Shown here piece by piece: positions 48,101-59,703 of a stretch of DNA of 64,000 nucleotides. Below the pieces are notes generated by a model. The model saw only the letters and a program-made list of their open reading frames with translations, was not told the DNA's origin and searched no databases. The translations under genes and the position numbers were made by a program. Origin of the DNA: Amia ocellicauda (taxonomy: Eukaryota > Chordata > Actinopteri > Amiiformes > Amiidae); contig NC_089856.1 of assembly GCF_036373705.1 (NCBI RefSeq), forward strand, positions 473,501 through 537,500. The letters are read 5' to 3'. The number at the start of each line of letters is the position of its first letter. Position 1 is the first letter of the stretch.

Positions 48101-51100
48101 GGTTGTGAAAGTGGTGGCAGGGATGTGAAGGTTGTGGCAGGGTTGTGTCAGTGGCAGGGTTGTGTAGGTGGTTGTAGGGTTGTCAGTGTCAGTGGCAGGG
48201 TTGTGAAGCTGGTGGCAGGGTTGTGTCAGTGGCAAGGTTGTGCCGGTGGTTGTAGGGTCGTGTCAGTGGAAAGGTTGTGCCGGTGGTTGTAGGGTCGTGT
48301 CATTGGCAAGGTTGTGCCGGTGGTTGTAGGGTTGTGAAGGTCGTTGCAGGGTTGTGTCAGTGGCAGGGTTGTGAAGGTGGTTGTAGGGTCGTGTCATTGG
48401 CAAGGTTGTGCCGGTGGTTGTAGGGTTGTGAAGGTCGTTGCAGGGTTGTGTCAGTGGCAGGGTTGTGTCAGTGGCAGGGTTGTGTCAGTGGCAGGGTTGT
48501 GCCGGTAGTTGCAGGGTTGTGAAGCTGGTGGCAGGGTTGTTTCAGTGGCAGGGTTGTGCCGGTAATTGCAGGGTTGTGAAGGTGGTTGTAGGGTAGTGTC
48601 AGTTACAGGGTTGTGAAAGTGGTGGCAGGGTTGTGTCAGTTGCAGGGTTGTGCCGGTGGTTGTAGGGTCGTGTCAGTGGCAAGGTTGTGCCGGTGGTTGT
48701 AGGGTCGTGTCAGTGGCAGGGCTGTGCCGGTAGTTGCAGGGTTGTGAAGGTGGTTGCAGGGTTGTGTCAGTGGCAGGGTTGTGTCAGTGGCAGGATTGTG
48801 TCAGTGGCAGGATTGTGTCAGTGGCAGGATTGTGCCGGTAGTTGCAGGGTTGTGACTGTGGTTGCAGGGTTGTGGCAGTGGCAGTGGCAGGGTTGTGAAG
48901 GTGGTGGCAGGGTTGTGTCAGTGGCAGGGTTGTGCCTGTAGTTGCAGGGTTGTGAAGGTGGTTGCAGGGTTGTGTCAGTGGCAGGGTTGTGCCGGTAGTT
49001 GCAGGGTTGTGAAGGTGGTTGTAGGATTGTGGCAGTGGCAGTGGCAGGGTTGTGGAGGTGGTTGTAGGGTTGTGGCAGTGGCAGTGTCAGTTGCAGGGTT
49101 GTGGAGGTGGTGGCAGGGTTGTCAGTGGCAGTGGCAGGGTTGTGGATGTGGTTGTAGGATTGTGTCAGTTGCAGGGTTGTGAAGGTGGTGGCGGGGTTGT
49201 GTCAGTTACAGGGTTGTGAAAGTGATGGCATGGTTGTGTCAGTGGCAGGGTTGTGTAGGTGGTTGTAGGGTTGTCAGTGTCAGTGGCAGGGTTGTGAAGC
49301 TGGTGGCAGGGTTGTGTCAGTTACAGGGTTGTGAAAGTGGTGGCAGGGTTGTGTCAGTGGCAGGGTTGTGCCGGTGGTTGTAGGGTTGTGTCAGTGGCAA
49401 GGTTGTGCCGGTGGTTGTAGGGTCGTGTCAGTGGCAAGGTTGTGCCGGTGGTTGTAGGGTCGTGTCAGTGGCAGGGCTGTGCCGGTAGTTGCAGGGTTGT
49501 GAAGGTGGTTGCAGGGTTGTGTCAGTGGCAGGGTTGTGTCAGCGGCAGGGTTGTGTCAGCGGCAGGGTTGTGTCAGTGGCAGGGTTGTGTCAGTGGCAGG
49601 GTTGTGCCGGTAGTTGCAGGGTTGTGACGGTGGTTGCAGGGTTGTGTCAGTGGCAGGGTTGTGAAAGTGGTGGCAGGGTTGTGTCAGTGGCAAGGTTGTG
49701 CCGGTGGTTATAGGGTTGTGTCAGTGGCAGTGGCAAGGTTGTGCCGGTGGTTGTAGGGTCGTGTCAGTGGCAAGGTTGTGCCGGTGGTTGTAGGGTTGTG
49801 AAGGTGGTTGTAGGGTTGTGGCAGTGTCAGTGGCAGGGTTGTGTCAGTGGCAGGGTTGTGGAAGTGGTTGTAGGGTTGTGTTAGTGACAGGGTTGTGAAG
49901 GTGGTGGCAGGGTTGTCAGTTTCAGTGGCAGGGTTGTATCAGTGGCAGGGTTGTGCCTGTAGTTGCAGGGTTGTGAAGGTGGTTGCAGGGTTGTGTCAGT
50001 GGCAGGGTTGTGCCGGTAGTTGCAGGGTTGTGAAGGTGGTTGTAGGATTGTGGCAGTGGCAGTGGCAGGGTTGTGAAGGTGGTTGTAGGGTTGTGGCAGT
50101 GGCAGTGGCAGGGTTGTGCCTGTAGTTGCAGGGTTCTGAAGGTGGTTGCAGGGTTGTGTCAGTGGCAAGGTTGTGCCGGTGGTTGTAGGGTTGTGTCAGT
50201 GGCAAGGTTGTGCCAGTGGTTGTAGGGTTGTGTCAGTGGCAAGGCTGTGCCGGTGGTTGTAGGGTTGTGTCAGTGGCAGTGGCAGGGTTGTGAAGGTGGT
50301 TGTAGGGTTGTGTCAGTGGCAGTGGCAAGGTTGTGCCGGTGGTTGTAGGGTTGTGTCAGTGGCAGTTGTAGGGTTGTGAAGCTGGTGGCAGGGTTGTTTC
50401 AGTTGCAGTGGCAGGGTTGTGAAGGTGGTTGTAGGGTTGTGTCAGTGACAGGGTTGTCAAGGTGGTTGCAGGGTGGTGGCAGTGGCAGGGTTGTGAAGGT
50501 GGTGGCAGTGGCAGGGTTGTGAAGGTGGTGGCAGGGTTGTGGCAGTGGCAGGGTTGTGAAGGTGGTGGCAGGGTTGTGGCAGTGGCAGTGTCAGGGTTGT
50601 GGAGGTGGTTGTAGGGTAGTCAGTGGCAGGGTTGTCAAGGTGGTTGTAGGGTTGTGTCAGTGGCAGGGTTGTGAAGGTGGTTGCAGGGTTGTGCCAGTGG
50701 CAGGGTTGTGAAGATGGTGGCAGGGTTGTGCCAGTGGCAGGGTTGTGAAGGTGGTTGCAGGTTTGTGGCAGTGTCAGTGTCAGGGTTGTTGAGGTGGTTG
50801 TAGGGTAGTCAGTGGCAGGGTTGTCAAGGTGGTGGCAGGGTTGTGTCAGTGGCAGGGTTGTGAAGGTGGTTGCAGGGTTGTGGCAGTGTCAGGGTTGTGG
50901 AGGTGGTTGTAGGGTAGTCAGTGGCAGGGTTGTGGCAGTGGCAGGGTTGTGAAGGTGGTTGTAGGGTTGTGGCAGTGGCAGGGTTGTGATGGTGGTGGCA
51001 GGGTTGTGTCAGTGGCAGGGTTGTGTAGGTGGTTGTAGGGTTGTGTCATTGACAGTGTTGTGAAGGTGGTTGCAGGTTTGTGGCAGTGTCAGTGTCAGGG

Positions 51101-51290
51101 TTGTGGAGGTGGTTGTAGGGTAGTCAGTGGCAGGGTTGTGAAGGTGGTTGCAGGGTTGTGTCAGTGGCAGGGTTGTGAAGCTGGTGGCAGGGTTGTGTCA
51201 GTGGCAGTTGCAGGGTTGTGATGCTGGTGGCAGGGTTGTGTGAGTGTCTGGGTTGTGGAGGTGGTTGTAGGTTTGCGGAGGTGGTTGCCT
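36150..51290 (+). repeat. 15-kb G/T-rich higher-order satellite array
   Basis: Every 17-20 bp the plus strand repeats GGGTTGTG followed by one of a small set of tails: TCAGTGGCA, AAGGTGGTGGCA, GAGGTGGTTGTA, CCGGTAGTTGCA, AAGCTGGTGGCA or TTAGTGACA. Pairs form 36-40 bp dimers. Rare variants show nested duplications: TATGGTTGTCAGTGTCAATA at 37,281 and 42,635 (offset 5,354), GTGGTTGTTCGGTTGTCAG at 36,721 and 41,892 (offset 5,171), and other matching segments at offsets near 1,820-1,933 and about 1.1-1.2 kb. Short stop-free frames in it are spurious. If EVI5L starts at 34.9 kb, this array sits in its first intron with the G-rich strand as RNA sense. Confidence 0.96.
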
Positions 51291-52920
51291 CACGCCGGTC
51301 CACATCGTATTCTGTCCTGATCGCTCTCTCACATTAGTATTAAATCCACTTTAGACAGTCCATCAAAATATGAATATAAAGAATTCACTCTGCTTCAAGT
51401 GTTCAGGATTGCTATTGCATTTGCATTGTTAATGACCTGTTCCCCCTTTGAGTGCATGTGTGTGTTTTTTGTGCAATACAATGTACAGGCCAATTTCGCT
51501 GCATAGTTCACATTGCGGTGGTCTGTGCTACTTTGGTACTATAAATAGCCAGGCTGCAGTGGGACCATGTGTCTCTTGTGTCCCAGTGTGGAACAGGGCC
51601 GTGTATCTCTTGTGTCCCAGTGTTTAGCCAGATGTGTAATGCAGTGCTGCCTCCCTGTCAGCCCCACTATAGTTCTTGGTTTGCTGTTCCTGGGGGTCAA
51701 GTAGTATGCCATGCTGGGTTGTGCCACACTGTGCTGGGTTGTGCCATGTTGAGTTGTGCCATTCTGGGCCGGGTTGTGCCATGCTGGGTTGTGCTGTACT
51801 GTGCCAGATTGTGCCATGCTGGGTTGTGCCACACTGGGTTGTGCTGTACTGTGCTGGGTTCTGCCACACTGGGTTGTGCTGTACTGTGCCGGGTTGTGCC
51901 ATACTGGGTTGTGCCGTACTGTGCCGGGTTAAACCATGCCGGGCCAGGACACATGCTGTCGATGACCGTGGGCACAGGTGTCTCAGATATGCTCAGATAT
52001 CTGCGCAGCACAAAGATACATAGACACACACAGATACACTGATTCACACAATTACATTTATTCTCCCTGTGGTGCCACTGGGATGTGGGTTGTGCCATGT
52101 GGTGCATTGTGGGCCGTGTGCCATATGTAGTGTGGGGCAGTGTGCCCTGTGTGTGTCGTGTGGGGCAGTGTGCCGTGTGTCGTGTTGGGCAGTGTGTTGT
52201 GTGGGGGAGTCTGCTGTGTGGGGCAGTGTGCCCTGCATGCCCTGCGTGCCCTGTGTGTCATGTGGGGCAGTGTGCTGTGTGTCGTGTGCTCTGTGGGGCA
52301 GTGTGCCCTGTGTGTCATGTGTCATGTGGGGCAGTGTACCCTGTGTGTCGTGTCTTGTGTGGGGCAGTGTGCTCTGTGCGCTGCGTGCTGTGTGTCATGT
52401 GTCGTGTGAGGCAGTGTAGCCTGTGTGCCGTGTCTTGTGTGGGGCAGTGTGCCCTGTGTGCCATGTATAGGGTCTGCAGAGGTGTGGGTACGGGAGGGGG
52501 ACAATGCCGCTTTGTGTGCTGGGACAGGACAGGGGCACACAGCGGAGGGGCAGCGGCTCGCTCTGACAATGCCAGTATTGTACCCCACACTGAGGCCCAT
52601 TCACAGGGTCTGAGGAACATAGCAGAGGGAGAAATATATATCTGTCTGACTGGGATCTGCAGTGTGATTGGCTGTGTGAGGCAGGGGGCTACAGTGTGAT
52701 TGGCTCTGTCTGCCTGGGGGCTGCAGGAGTTTAGGATGGTGGGATGGTGCCACTTCTCTCAGGGTTACAGGACGGTACTGGGTCAGTATAGATGAGCCAG
52801 AGACAGATACACACGTCAACAAACACACACAGCAATCAGTAAAGAAGTGTCTGTCTGTCTGTGTGTGTCTCGTGTGTCTGTCTGTGTGTGTGTGTGTGTC
52901 TCGTGTGTGTGTTTGTCAGG
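51291..52920. repeat. Unique spacer and two smaller minisatellites
   Basis: After about 400 bp of unique sequence, 51,700-51,945 repeats GGGTTGTGCCATGCT and GGGTTGTGCTGTACT units of about 15 bp in pairs. Then 52,085-52,470 repeats TGTGGGGCAGTGTGCCCTGTGTG units of about 30-60 bp. The 52,480-52,850 segment has no recognised feature. A (TGTC)/(TG)n run at 52,848-52,917 ends in TTTGTCAG, a possible acceptor for the EVI5L first coding exon. Confidence 0.8.
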
Positions 52921-53105
52921 TGTGAGGTGCCCTGAAACCTGTGCCAGGTGAGAGGAGAGCCAGACTGAGAGAGAGAAGGAGAGAGACAGAGGGAAGGAGG
53001 GAGAGAGGACATCTAGCCCCACCCCCAGCCCCTCCCCCCACCACAAGAGCACCAGTCCAGCCCGGTCCCGTCCCGTCCCGTCCCGTCCCGTCCCATCCAG
53101 CAGGC

Positions 53106-53478
53106 ATGTCCAGTCCCCGGAGCAGCCCGCCCCCCCCCGTCCTGGACCCGGAGCCAGCGGGCAGCCCGGAGACAGATCGGCCGCTGTCCCCACCCCCCAC
53201 GCTGGACGCAGAGCCCCTGTCCTCCGGCAGCCCCGCCCTCAGCCCTGACTCGTCCTCCCACGACGCCACGCTGTCGGCCGCCGCAGGCTCCCTGTGCGAC
53301 TCTGAGAGCCTGAGCCCGGATGAGCTGGAGCTGCTGGCCAAACTGGAGGAGCAGAACAGGTGAGAGAGTGCCCCTCTGCCCGCTGACTGCCCCGCCCCGC
53401 CGCCTGCTGACTGCCCTGCCGCTCACCGCACCGGCCTGTGGCCTAGAGAGGCTGCTGTGCTGGACCAGGAGGAGATAG

Positions 53479-53523
<45 letters not shown>

Positions 53524-54110
53524 CAGGCTGCTGGAGGCGGACTCTAAGTCCATGCGCTCGATGAGTGGCTCCCGGCGGAACAGTGGCTCCTCGCTGGTGT
53601 CCAGCTCCTCGGCCAGCAGCAACCTGAGCCATCTGGAGGAGGACACCTGGATCCTGTGGGGACGCATCGTCAATGAGTGGGACGAGTGGAGGCGCAAGAA
53701 GGACAAGCTGCTCAAGGTCTGACCAAGAGTAGGGATGGAGAAGGACAGAGAGAAGTCCTGTTTTCAAGATCCACTTTCACTCACACTCTCTTGCCCTTAC
53801 CTCCTCCCTCTCTCCCTCTCTCCCTCTCTCCAGGAGCTCATTCGGAAGGGCATCCCTCACCACTTCCGCGCCATCGTGTGGCAGCTGCTGGGCAACGCTA
53901 CGGACATGCCCGTGAAGAACCAGTACTCGGAGCTGCTGAAGATGTCATCTCCCTGCGAGAAGCTCATCCGGCGGGACATCGCGCGCACCTACCCCGAGCA
54001 CGACTTCTTCAAGGGCCAGGACAGCCTGGGCCAGGAGGTGCTCTTCAACGTGATGAAGGCAAGGGAGCCTGCATCTGCGTGCGTCTGCCTTCGTGCGTGC
54101 GTGTGTGTCT

Positions 54111-54146
<36 letters not shown>

Positions 54147-54867
54147 TATATTGTGTGTGTGTGTTGATCTGCCGTGTGTTTCAGGCCTACTCGCTGGTGG
54201 ATCGGGAGGTGGGATACTGCCAGGGCAGCGCCTTCATCGTGGGACTACTGCTCATGCAGGTACTGCTGCCTCCACCTGGGGCGGGGCGGGGCATCTGCTA
54301 CCAACACTCTCAAACCTCCCTCGATCCCTCTCCCTCCCTCTCTTTCTCTCTCTCTCTCTCTCTCTCTAGATGCCAGAGGAGGAGGCGTTCTGTGTATTTG
54401 TGCGTCTCATGCAGGAGTACAGGCTGAGGGAACTCTTCAAGCCCAGCATGGCTGAGCTGGGACTGTGCATCTACCAGTTCGAGTACCTGCTACAGGTAAT
54501 GCCCAACCCCGTACACCTGCCCGTCACCCAGCCAGCCCGGTCCCGAGAGACACAGTCCAGTCCAGCAGGGTCTCGGCCTGTTTTATGTTTATAAGTTCTC
54601 AATCGACAGATGACTGTGACCGGCTAGTTAGCTGCTCTGCTGGACGTCTCATTAAATTGTTGGGTGAGATACAATGAGACTGATCAGTGGTTTGGCCACG
54701 ACTGTGCAGTTCAGTGGCTGCAGTTCCTGCTGTGGCCAGCAGGTGGGGGGGTGTGCTCTCGTGTGCAGCAGTGTCTCGCGGGGTCCCTGTTTTATTATTC
54801 ACTTTGTCTGGATTTGCTGCCACTTTAAAGATGGGGGCTGCATTTCCCATGTGACTAAAGCCCCCCC

Positions 54868-54898
<31 letters not shown>

Positions 54899-57800
54899 AG
54901 GAGCAGCTGCCAGAGCTCAATGTCCATTTCCGCTCTCAGAGTTTCCACACCTCCATGTACGCCTCCTCCTGGTTCCTCACGCTCTTCCTCACCTTCCTGC
55001 CGCTGCCCGTTGCCACTCGAGTGTTCGACATCTTCATGTATGAGGTCAGAGAGCCACCCCCCCGACACCTTGACACACGCACACTGACTGACTGACACAC
55101 TGACACGATGCACACTGACACAATGCACACTGCAGACTGACTGACTGACAGACTGGCACACTGCACACTGACTGACAGACTAACACACTGCTCACTGGTC
55201 TCCTCAGGGTCTGGAGATTATATTCCGGGTGGGAATGGCCATCCTGCAGTACAACCAGACTGACCTCATTCAGCTGGACATGGAGGGGATGTCCCAGGTA
55301 CCCACTGACCGACGACTGCCTCTGTCTCTCTCTCTCTCTCTCTCTCTCTTGCTCAGTAGAGCTGTGTGAAGGTGTGTGTATGCAGTGTGTGTAGTATGTA
55401 TAGTATGTGTAGTGTAGTGTGTGCTTACGGTGTGTGTAGTTATGCAGTGTGTGCTGACAGTGTGCGTCTCTGCAGTGTGTGTAGTTGTGTAGTTGTGCAG
55501 TGTGTGCTGACAGTGTGTGTCTCTGCAGCACTTCCAGAAGGTCATCCCGCACCAGTTCGACAGCTGCCCCGACAAACTCATCCTGAGGGCCTACCAGGTC
55601 AAATACAACCCCAAGAAGATGAAGAAGTATGCACACAACACAACACAACACAGCACAACTCCACACGATTCAACACTGCACATCCCTACAACACAACACA
55701 GTACAGCATCACACAACACGGTGCAACAACACACATCACAGTACAACATCACACATCACAGTGCAACAACACACAACACGGTACAACAACACACAACACA
55801 TCCACAACACCACACCTCATCACTCAACACAACACAGTACAGCATCACACAACACAGTACAGCATCACACAACACAGTGCAACATCACACAACACAGTGC
55901 AACAACACACAACACATTCACAACACCACACCTTATCACTCAACACAACACCACACTGCACAACACAGTTCACTGTACAGTCCTGCAGTTCAGTGTGTTA
56001 GTGTCAGCGCACACTGTGTCAGTCCTATAATGTGACTCTGTCCCTCTCACCTGTGTTCTCTGTGCTTTCTTTGCACCCTGTCTCCCTGTGTCCCCTGTGT
56101 CCCTCCCCTATCTCACTGTCTCCCTGTGTTCCTCCCTTGTGTCCCTGTGTCCCTCCCTTGTGTCCCCTCTGCCCCTCCCTTGTCTCCCTGTGTCCCTGTG
56201 TCCCTCCCTGTGTCCTCTGTGTCCCTGTCTCCCCGTGTTCCCGTGTCCACAGGCTGGAGAAGGAGTACACCACCATCAAGAACAAGGAGATGGAGGAGCA
56301 GATCGAGATCAAGGTGGGAAGCATTATTTCTTGTCCATTTCACTGCGTTGTGTTTGACCCTGATTCAGAGCACCGGCTCCCTCCCCTGCCCTGGGTGCCC
56401 CTTCATCACCATCATCATCATCATCATCATCATCATCACACCCACAATAATCACATGGTTTCACCTGCCCTGGGCGCCCCGCTGTGTTTGGGGTCTCAGG
56501 GGGAAAAAGGCCGGCAGGATGATTAACGTTAAATTTAATTAAAGTTACTTAAAAAACATCATCATCATCATCATAACACCCGCAATAATCACGTTTCACC
56601 TGGAGAAATGGGATGAATGACCCGATTGCAAATGAGAAAACAAGCATGGAGATTCGGATCTGAGGAAAAAAAGAAAGAAAATGAAAGGATATGGTGCTCC
56701 AGCCTGTGTGCAGTGTTTATGGCTATCCCAGCATGCCGCAGTGCTGACGGCTATTCCATGGAATTTAATGGAATTAATTGTTTTTAAAGACACTTGTTTT
56801 CTTGTTTTGATAGTTTGGTGGTTTTATGTTCTTTTGTCTAATACATTGACTGTTCTTATTTTCTTTAAATGCATCAGATTGTTTTGTTTTTGTTTCTTTT
56901 AGTTTTCTTTGTTTATCTGATACATTTCCTGTTAATTTCAATGTATTAGACTGTTTTGCTTAATTGTTTATTTTCTTTTGGCAGTTTGCCATTTGAGCAC
57001 ACCTTGATTGCTTTAATGCATTTTGTTTTTTGTATTTGTATTTTGGTTAAAATCACTTTAGGATTTTAAATGATTTTAGAAATGGATTTTAAAAATTGTA
57101 ATCATAAACATTACAATTTTGAATTTTTATTATGTATTGTAAAATTCTCAACCTTAATAAACAGTATCCCAGCAGCTCACCCTCTCACTCCGTCTCTTCT
57201 GATCCTGCAGAGACTGAGGACCGAGAACCGACTCCTCAAGCAGAGGATTGAAACCCTTGAGAAGGTGAGAGGAAATGCACGCGCTGTCACTGACGCACTG
57301 ACTTATACACTGACACACACACACTGACTTACACACTCTCACACTGTCACTCACACACTGACTGACACACTGTCACACACTGTCTCTCACACACACACAG
57401 ACACTGTCTCTCACACACACTCCTCATGCACTGACACTGGTTTGGTTTAATGCCGTCAGAATCGTGTGCATGTAATGACGGACAGGTTTATTCTTGCTTC
57501 TCTCTGTATTATTTTAATTCTGTGTGTGATATTGTAACTGTCCGTGGCCCCTGTCTGTCTGAGGGCCCCAGGGAGGGACAGCGGCTGGGCCACGAGGCCG
57601 TGCCGAGTTCTGCTGTTCTCAAAGCCTGCTAGTGAACGGTCTCATTTTCTTATGCTTTCTTCTTCTTTTCTTCCCTCTTGTTTGTTTTCTCTTTCTATCT
57701 TTCTCCTTCTCCTTCCCTCCTTCTCTTTCCATCTCTTCTCCTTCCACTTTAAATTGTTTTAATCTCTTGCTCCTCCTCTCTATCGCTCCCCTTCTCTCTC

Positions 57801-58308
57801 TCTCTCTCTCCCTCTGTCCCACCTTCCTCCTCTCTCTCCTCCTCTCTCTCTGTTTATCCGTCTCCCTGTACGGCTGTAGGAGAGCGCTGCTCTGGCAGAC
57901 AGACTGATCCAGGTACTGTATTTACACTCTCTCTCCCCTTCGCTCCTTCCATCCTCCTCTCCTCTCCTCTCCTCCCCTCGCCCCTACCCTCCTTCCATCT
58001 CTCCTGAGAATGGGTAACACATCCTCACTCCTGCATGAGAGACGTCTGTCTGACCCACACTGTCTGTCTTGCTGAGTGTCTGTCTGTCTCTTGCTCTGTC
58101 TGTACTATACATGTATGGGTATGGGTAAATCTGGGCATTAATTAGCCTCGGTCCCTCGCTCTCTCAGGGTCAGGTGACCCGCGCTCTGGAGGCCGAGGAG
58201 AACTATGTGATCAAACGGGAGCTGGCGGTGGTCAGACAGCAGTGCAGCACGGCCAGCGAGAGTCTAGAGAGAGCGCAGCACACCATCACACAGCTGCAGC
58301 AGCACCAG
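53106..58308 (+). CDS. evi5l: EVI5-like RabGAP (TBC domain), 5' part
   Basis: Twelve coding exons: 53106-53359, 53527-53716, 53834-54058, 54185-54259, 54370-54495, 54901-55044, 55208-55297, 55529-55626, 56253-56313, 57211-57264, 57880-57912 and 58168-58308. The phases join without error to 497 codons. A Pro/Ser-rich N-terminus leads to SPDELELLAKLEEQNRLLEA, then the TBC domain (about 151-360) with both catalytic fingers, Arg199 in RRDIAR and Gln236 in GYCQGS, then the coiled coil (LRTENRLLKQRIETLEKESA). The family accelerates GTP hydrolysis by Rab GTPases such as Rab10, Rab11 and Rab23, in recycling traffic, ciliogenesis and cytokinesis. SHLEEDTWILWGRI and KESAALADRLIQGQVTRA match EVI5L more closely than EVI5. 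Human EVI5L is about 800 aa, so roughly the last 300 codons lie past 64,000. Intron 3 uses a GC donor; all others are GT-AG. Confidence 0.95.
53477..53520. repeat. (TC)n polypyrimidine microsatellite in EVI5L intron
   Basis: A pure CT run of over 40 bp forms the polypyrimidine tract of the exon 2 acceptor. Similar CT runs precede the acceptors at 54,370 and 54,901, and CT runs occur inside other EVI5L introns near 55,330 and 58,620-58,750. Confidence 0.9.
54530..54580 (+). repeat. Copy of a dispersed repeat also in DDX39A intron 1
   Basis: CGAGAGACACAGTCCAGT followed by GGGTCTCGGCC matches the two tandem units at 14,905-14,985 almost base for base over about 38 bp, in the same strand orientation. 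The family is not recognised. Confidence 0.6.
55630..55970 (+). repeat. ACAACACAGT minisatellite in EVI5L intron
   Basis: Tandem units of about 16-24 bp of the form CATCACACAACACAGTACAG lie between the 55,626 donor and the 56,253 acceptor. A second local repeat, GTGTCCCTCCCTTGTGTCCC, spans about 56,090-56,250. Confidence 0.85.
56314..57210. other. EVI5L intron, no separate gene seen
   Basis: Contains ATC trinucleotide runs at 56,405-56,437 and 56,557-56,574, then about 550 bp of very T-rich sequence. No recognised mobile element or RNA. Confidence 0.6.
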
Positions 58309-58883
58309 GTAACTGATGGCATCATCACGGCACTCATGACATCACGACACTGGCGACATCATCATCATCAACAACAATGGCACCGAGGGAGGGTGCGGGA
58401 GGCTGCAGGGAGCGCAGCGCTCCATCACACAGCTGCAGCGAGGGAGACGGGGGTGGGGCTGAGTGGAGAGCCAGCTGCGTAGGGCGCAGGGCTGGGGTGA
58501 CTGTGTGGCTCTCCGGGGTTAACGGGCACAGAGAGAGAGGCAGCTGTGCCAATCTGGGTCAGGACAGTTACAACCGCGGTGCAGTGCCACCTGACAGATC
58601 GCAGTCTCTCTGTCTCGCCATGTCTCTCTCTCTCTGTGTCCCTCTGTCTCTCCCTCTCTCTCTCTGCGTCCCTCTGTCTCTCCCTCTCTCCCTCTCTTCT
58701 TCTCTCTCTCTGCCTCTCCCTCTCTCTCTCTCTCTCTATCTCTCGGTCTCTTTCTCTTGTTGCCGTCACTATCCAATCCAAACACAATCAATCAATAAAT
58801 ATTGATAAACACACCATGGTGTTGTAATTCAATGTCAGAGCTGAGTGGGGGGAAAAGTGAAATCATCGGGTCACCCAGACCTG

Positions 58884-58922
<39 letters not shown>

Positions 58923-59664
58923 TGTGGGTCTGTGGGACTGAGGGTCTATGAGCAGCATCAGGATGGACTTTTGACTGACCCCTGACCCCTGAGCGATGGT
59001 CTATGATGTAGGTGTGGCTCGTCACTGCTGCCATGTGTGGAGTTCGGCCGCGCTGACCACAGACACTGAGCCGTGTCCACTGCCACACTGGTGCGCTGAA
59101 CTGCGACTGTCCGTCCTGCGAGATACAGGACACGAGACGCTTCATACACAGACACTGTGGACAGGAGCTTTTAGAAACTGTTCTTTCTTTACTTTCCTCA
59201 TATATATATATCATTGTGTCAGTGTGTGGCGTTCCCTCATTGCGTGTCACACTGCAGTGCCTTCTGGGTAAACTGAGCTGTAGCTGTATCTGTATCTGTG
59301 GACAGCTCTCCCACCACTGGCAGCTGTGAAATACAGTTAGCATCATTTCACTCTGGTTTGCGTTATCTGATCAGCAGTAGCTCACTTGTGAACAGCTGTG
59401 TGCTTGTCCTTTTTTTGTGTAACACTTTGTGTAACACATTGTGTTAGTGTGTGCCTTTGTATGCATAATGGCGTGTGTGTGTGTGTGTGTGTGCATGTGT
59501 GCGTGTGTGTCCCTGAGAGAGCTTGGCTGTGCTGGGGTGTTTTCACACTCCCTCACTCGCTCTCTCGTTCCCTCGCTCCCTCTCACCCTCAGACCGAGCC
59601 ATGGCAGGGTGGGGTGTGTGTGAGAGAGTGCTGACACATTAGCCCTGAAAACTCCCTCTCGCAC

Positions 59665-59703
<39 letters not shown>

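Noticed and set aside
36150-51290. A possible CRISPR-like array or telomere
   Set aside because: Units are contiguous with no unique spacers, the host is a vertebrate, and GGGTTGTG is not the vertebrate telomere TTAGGG. It is a satellite.
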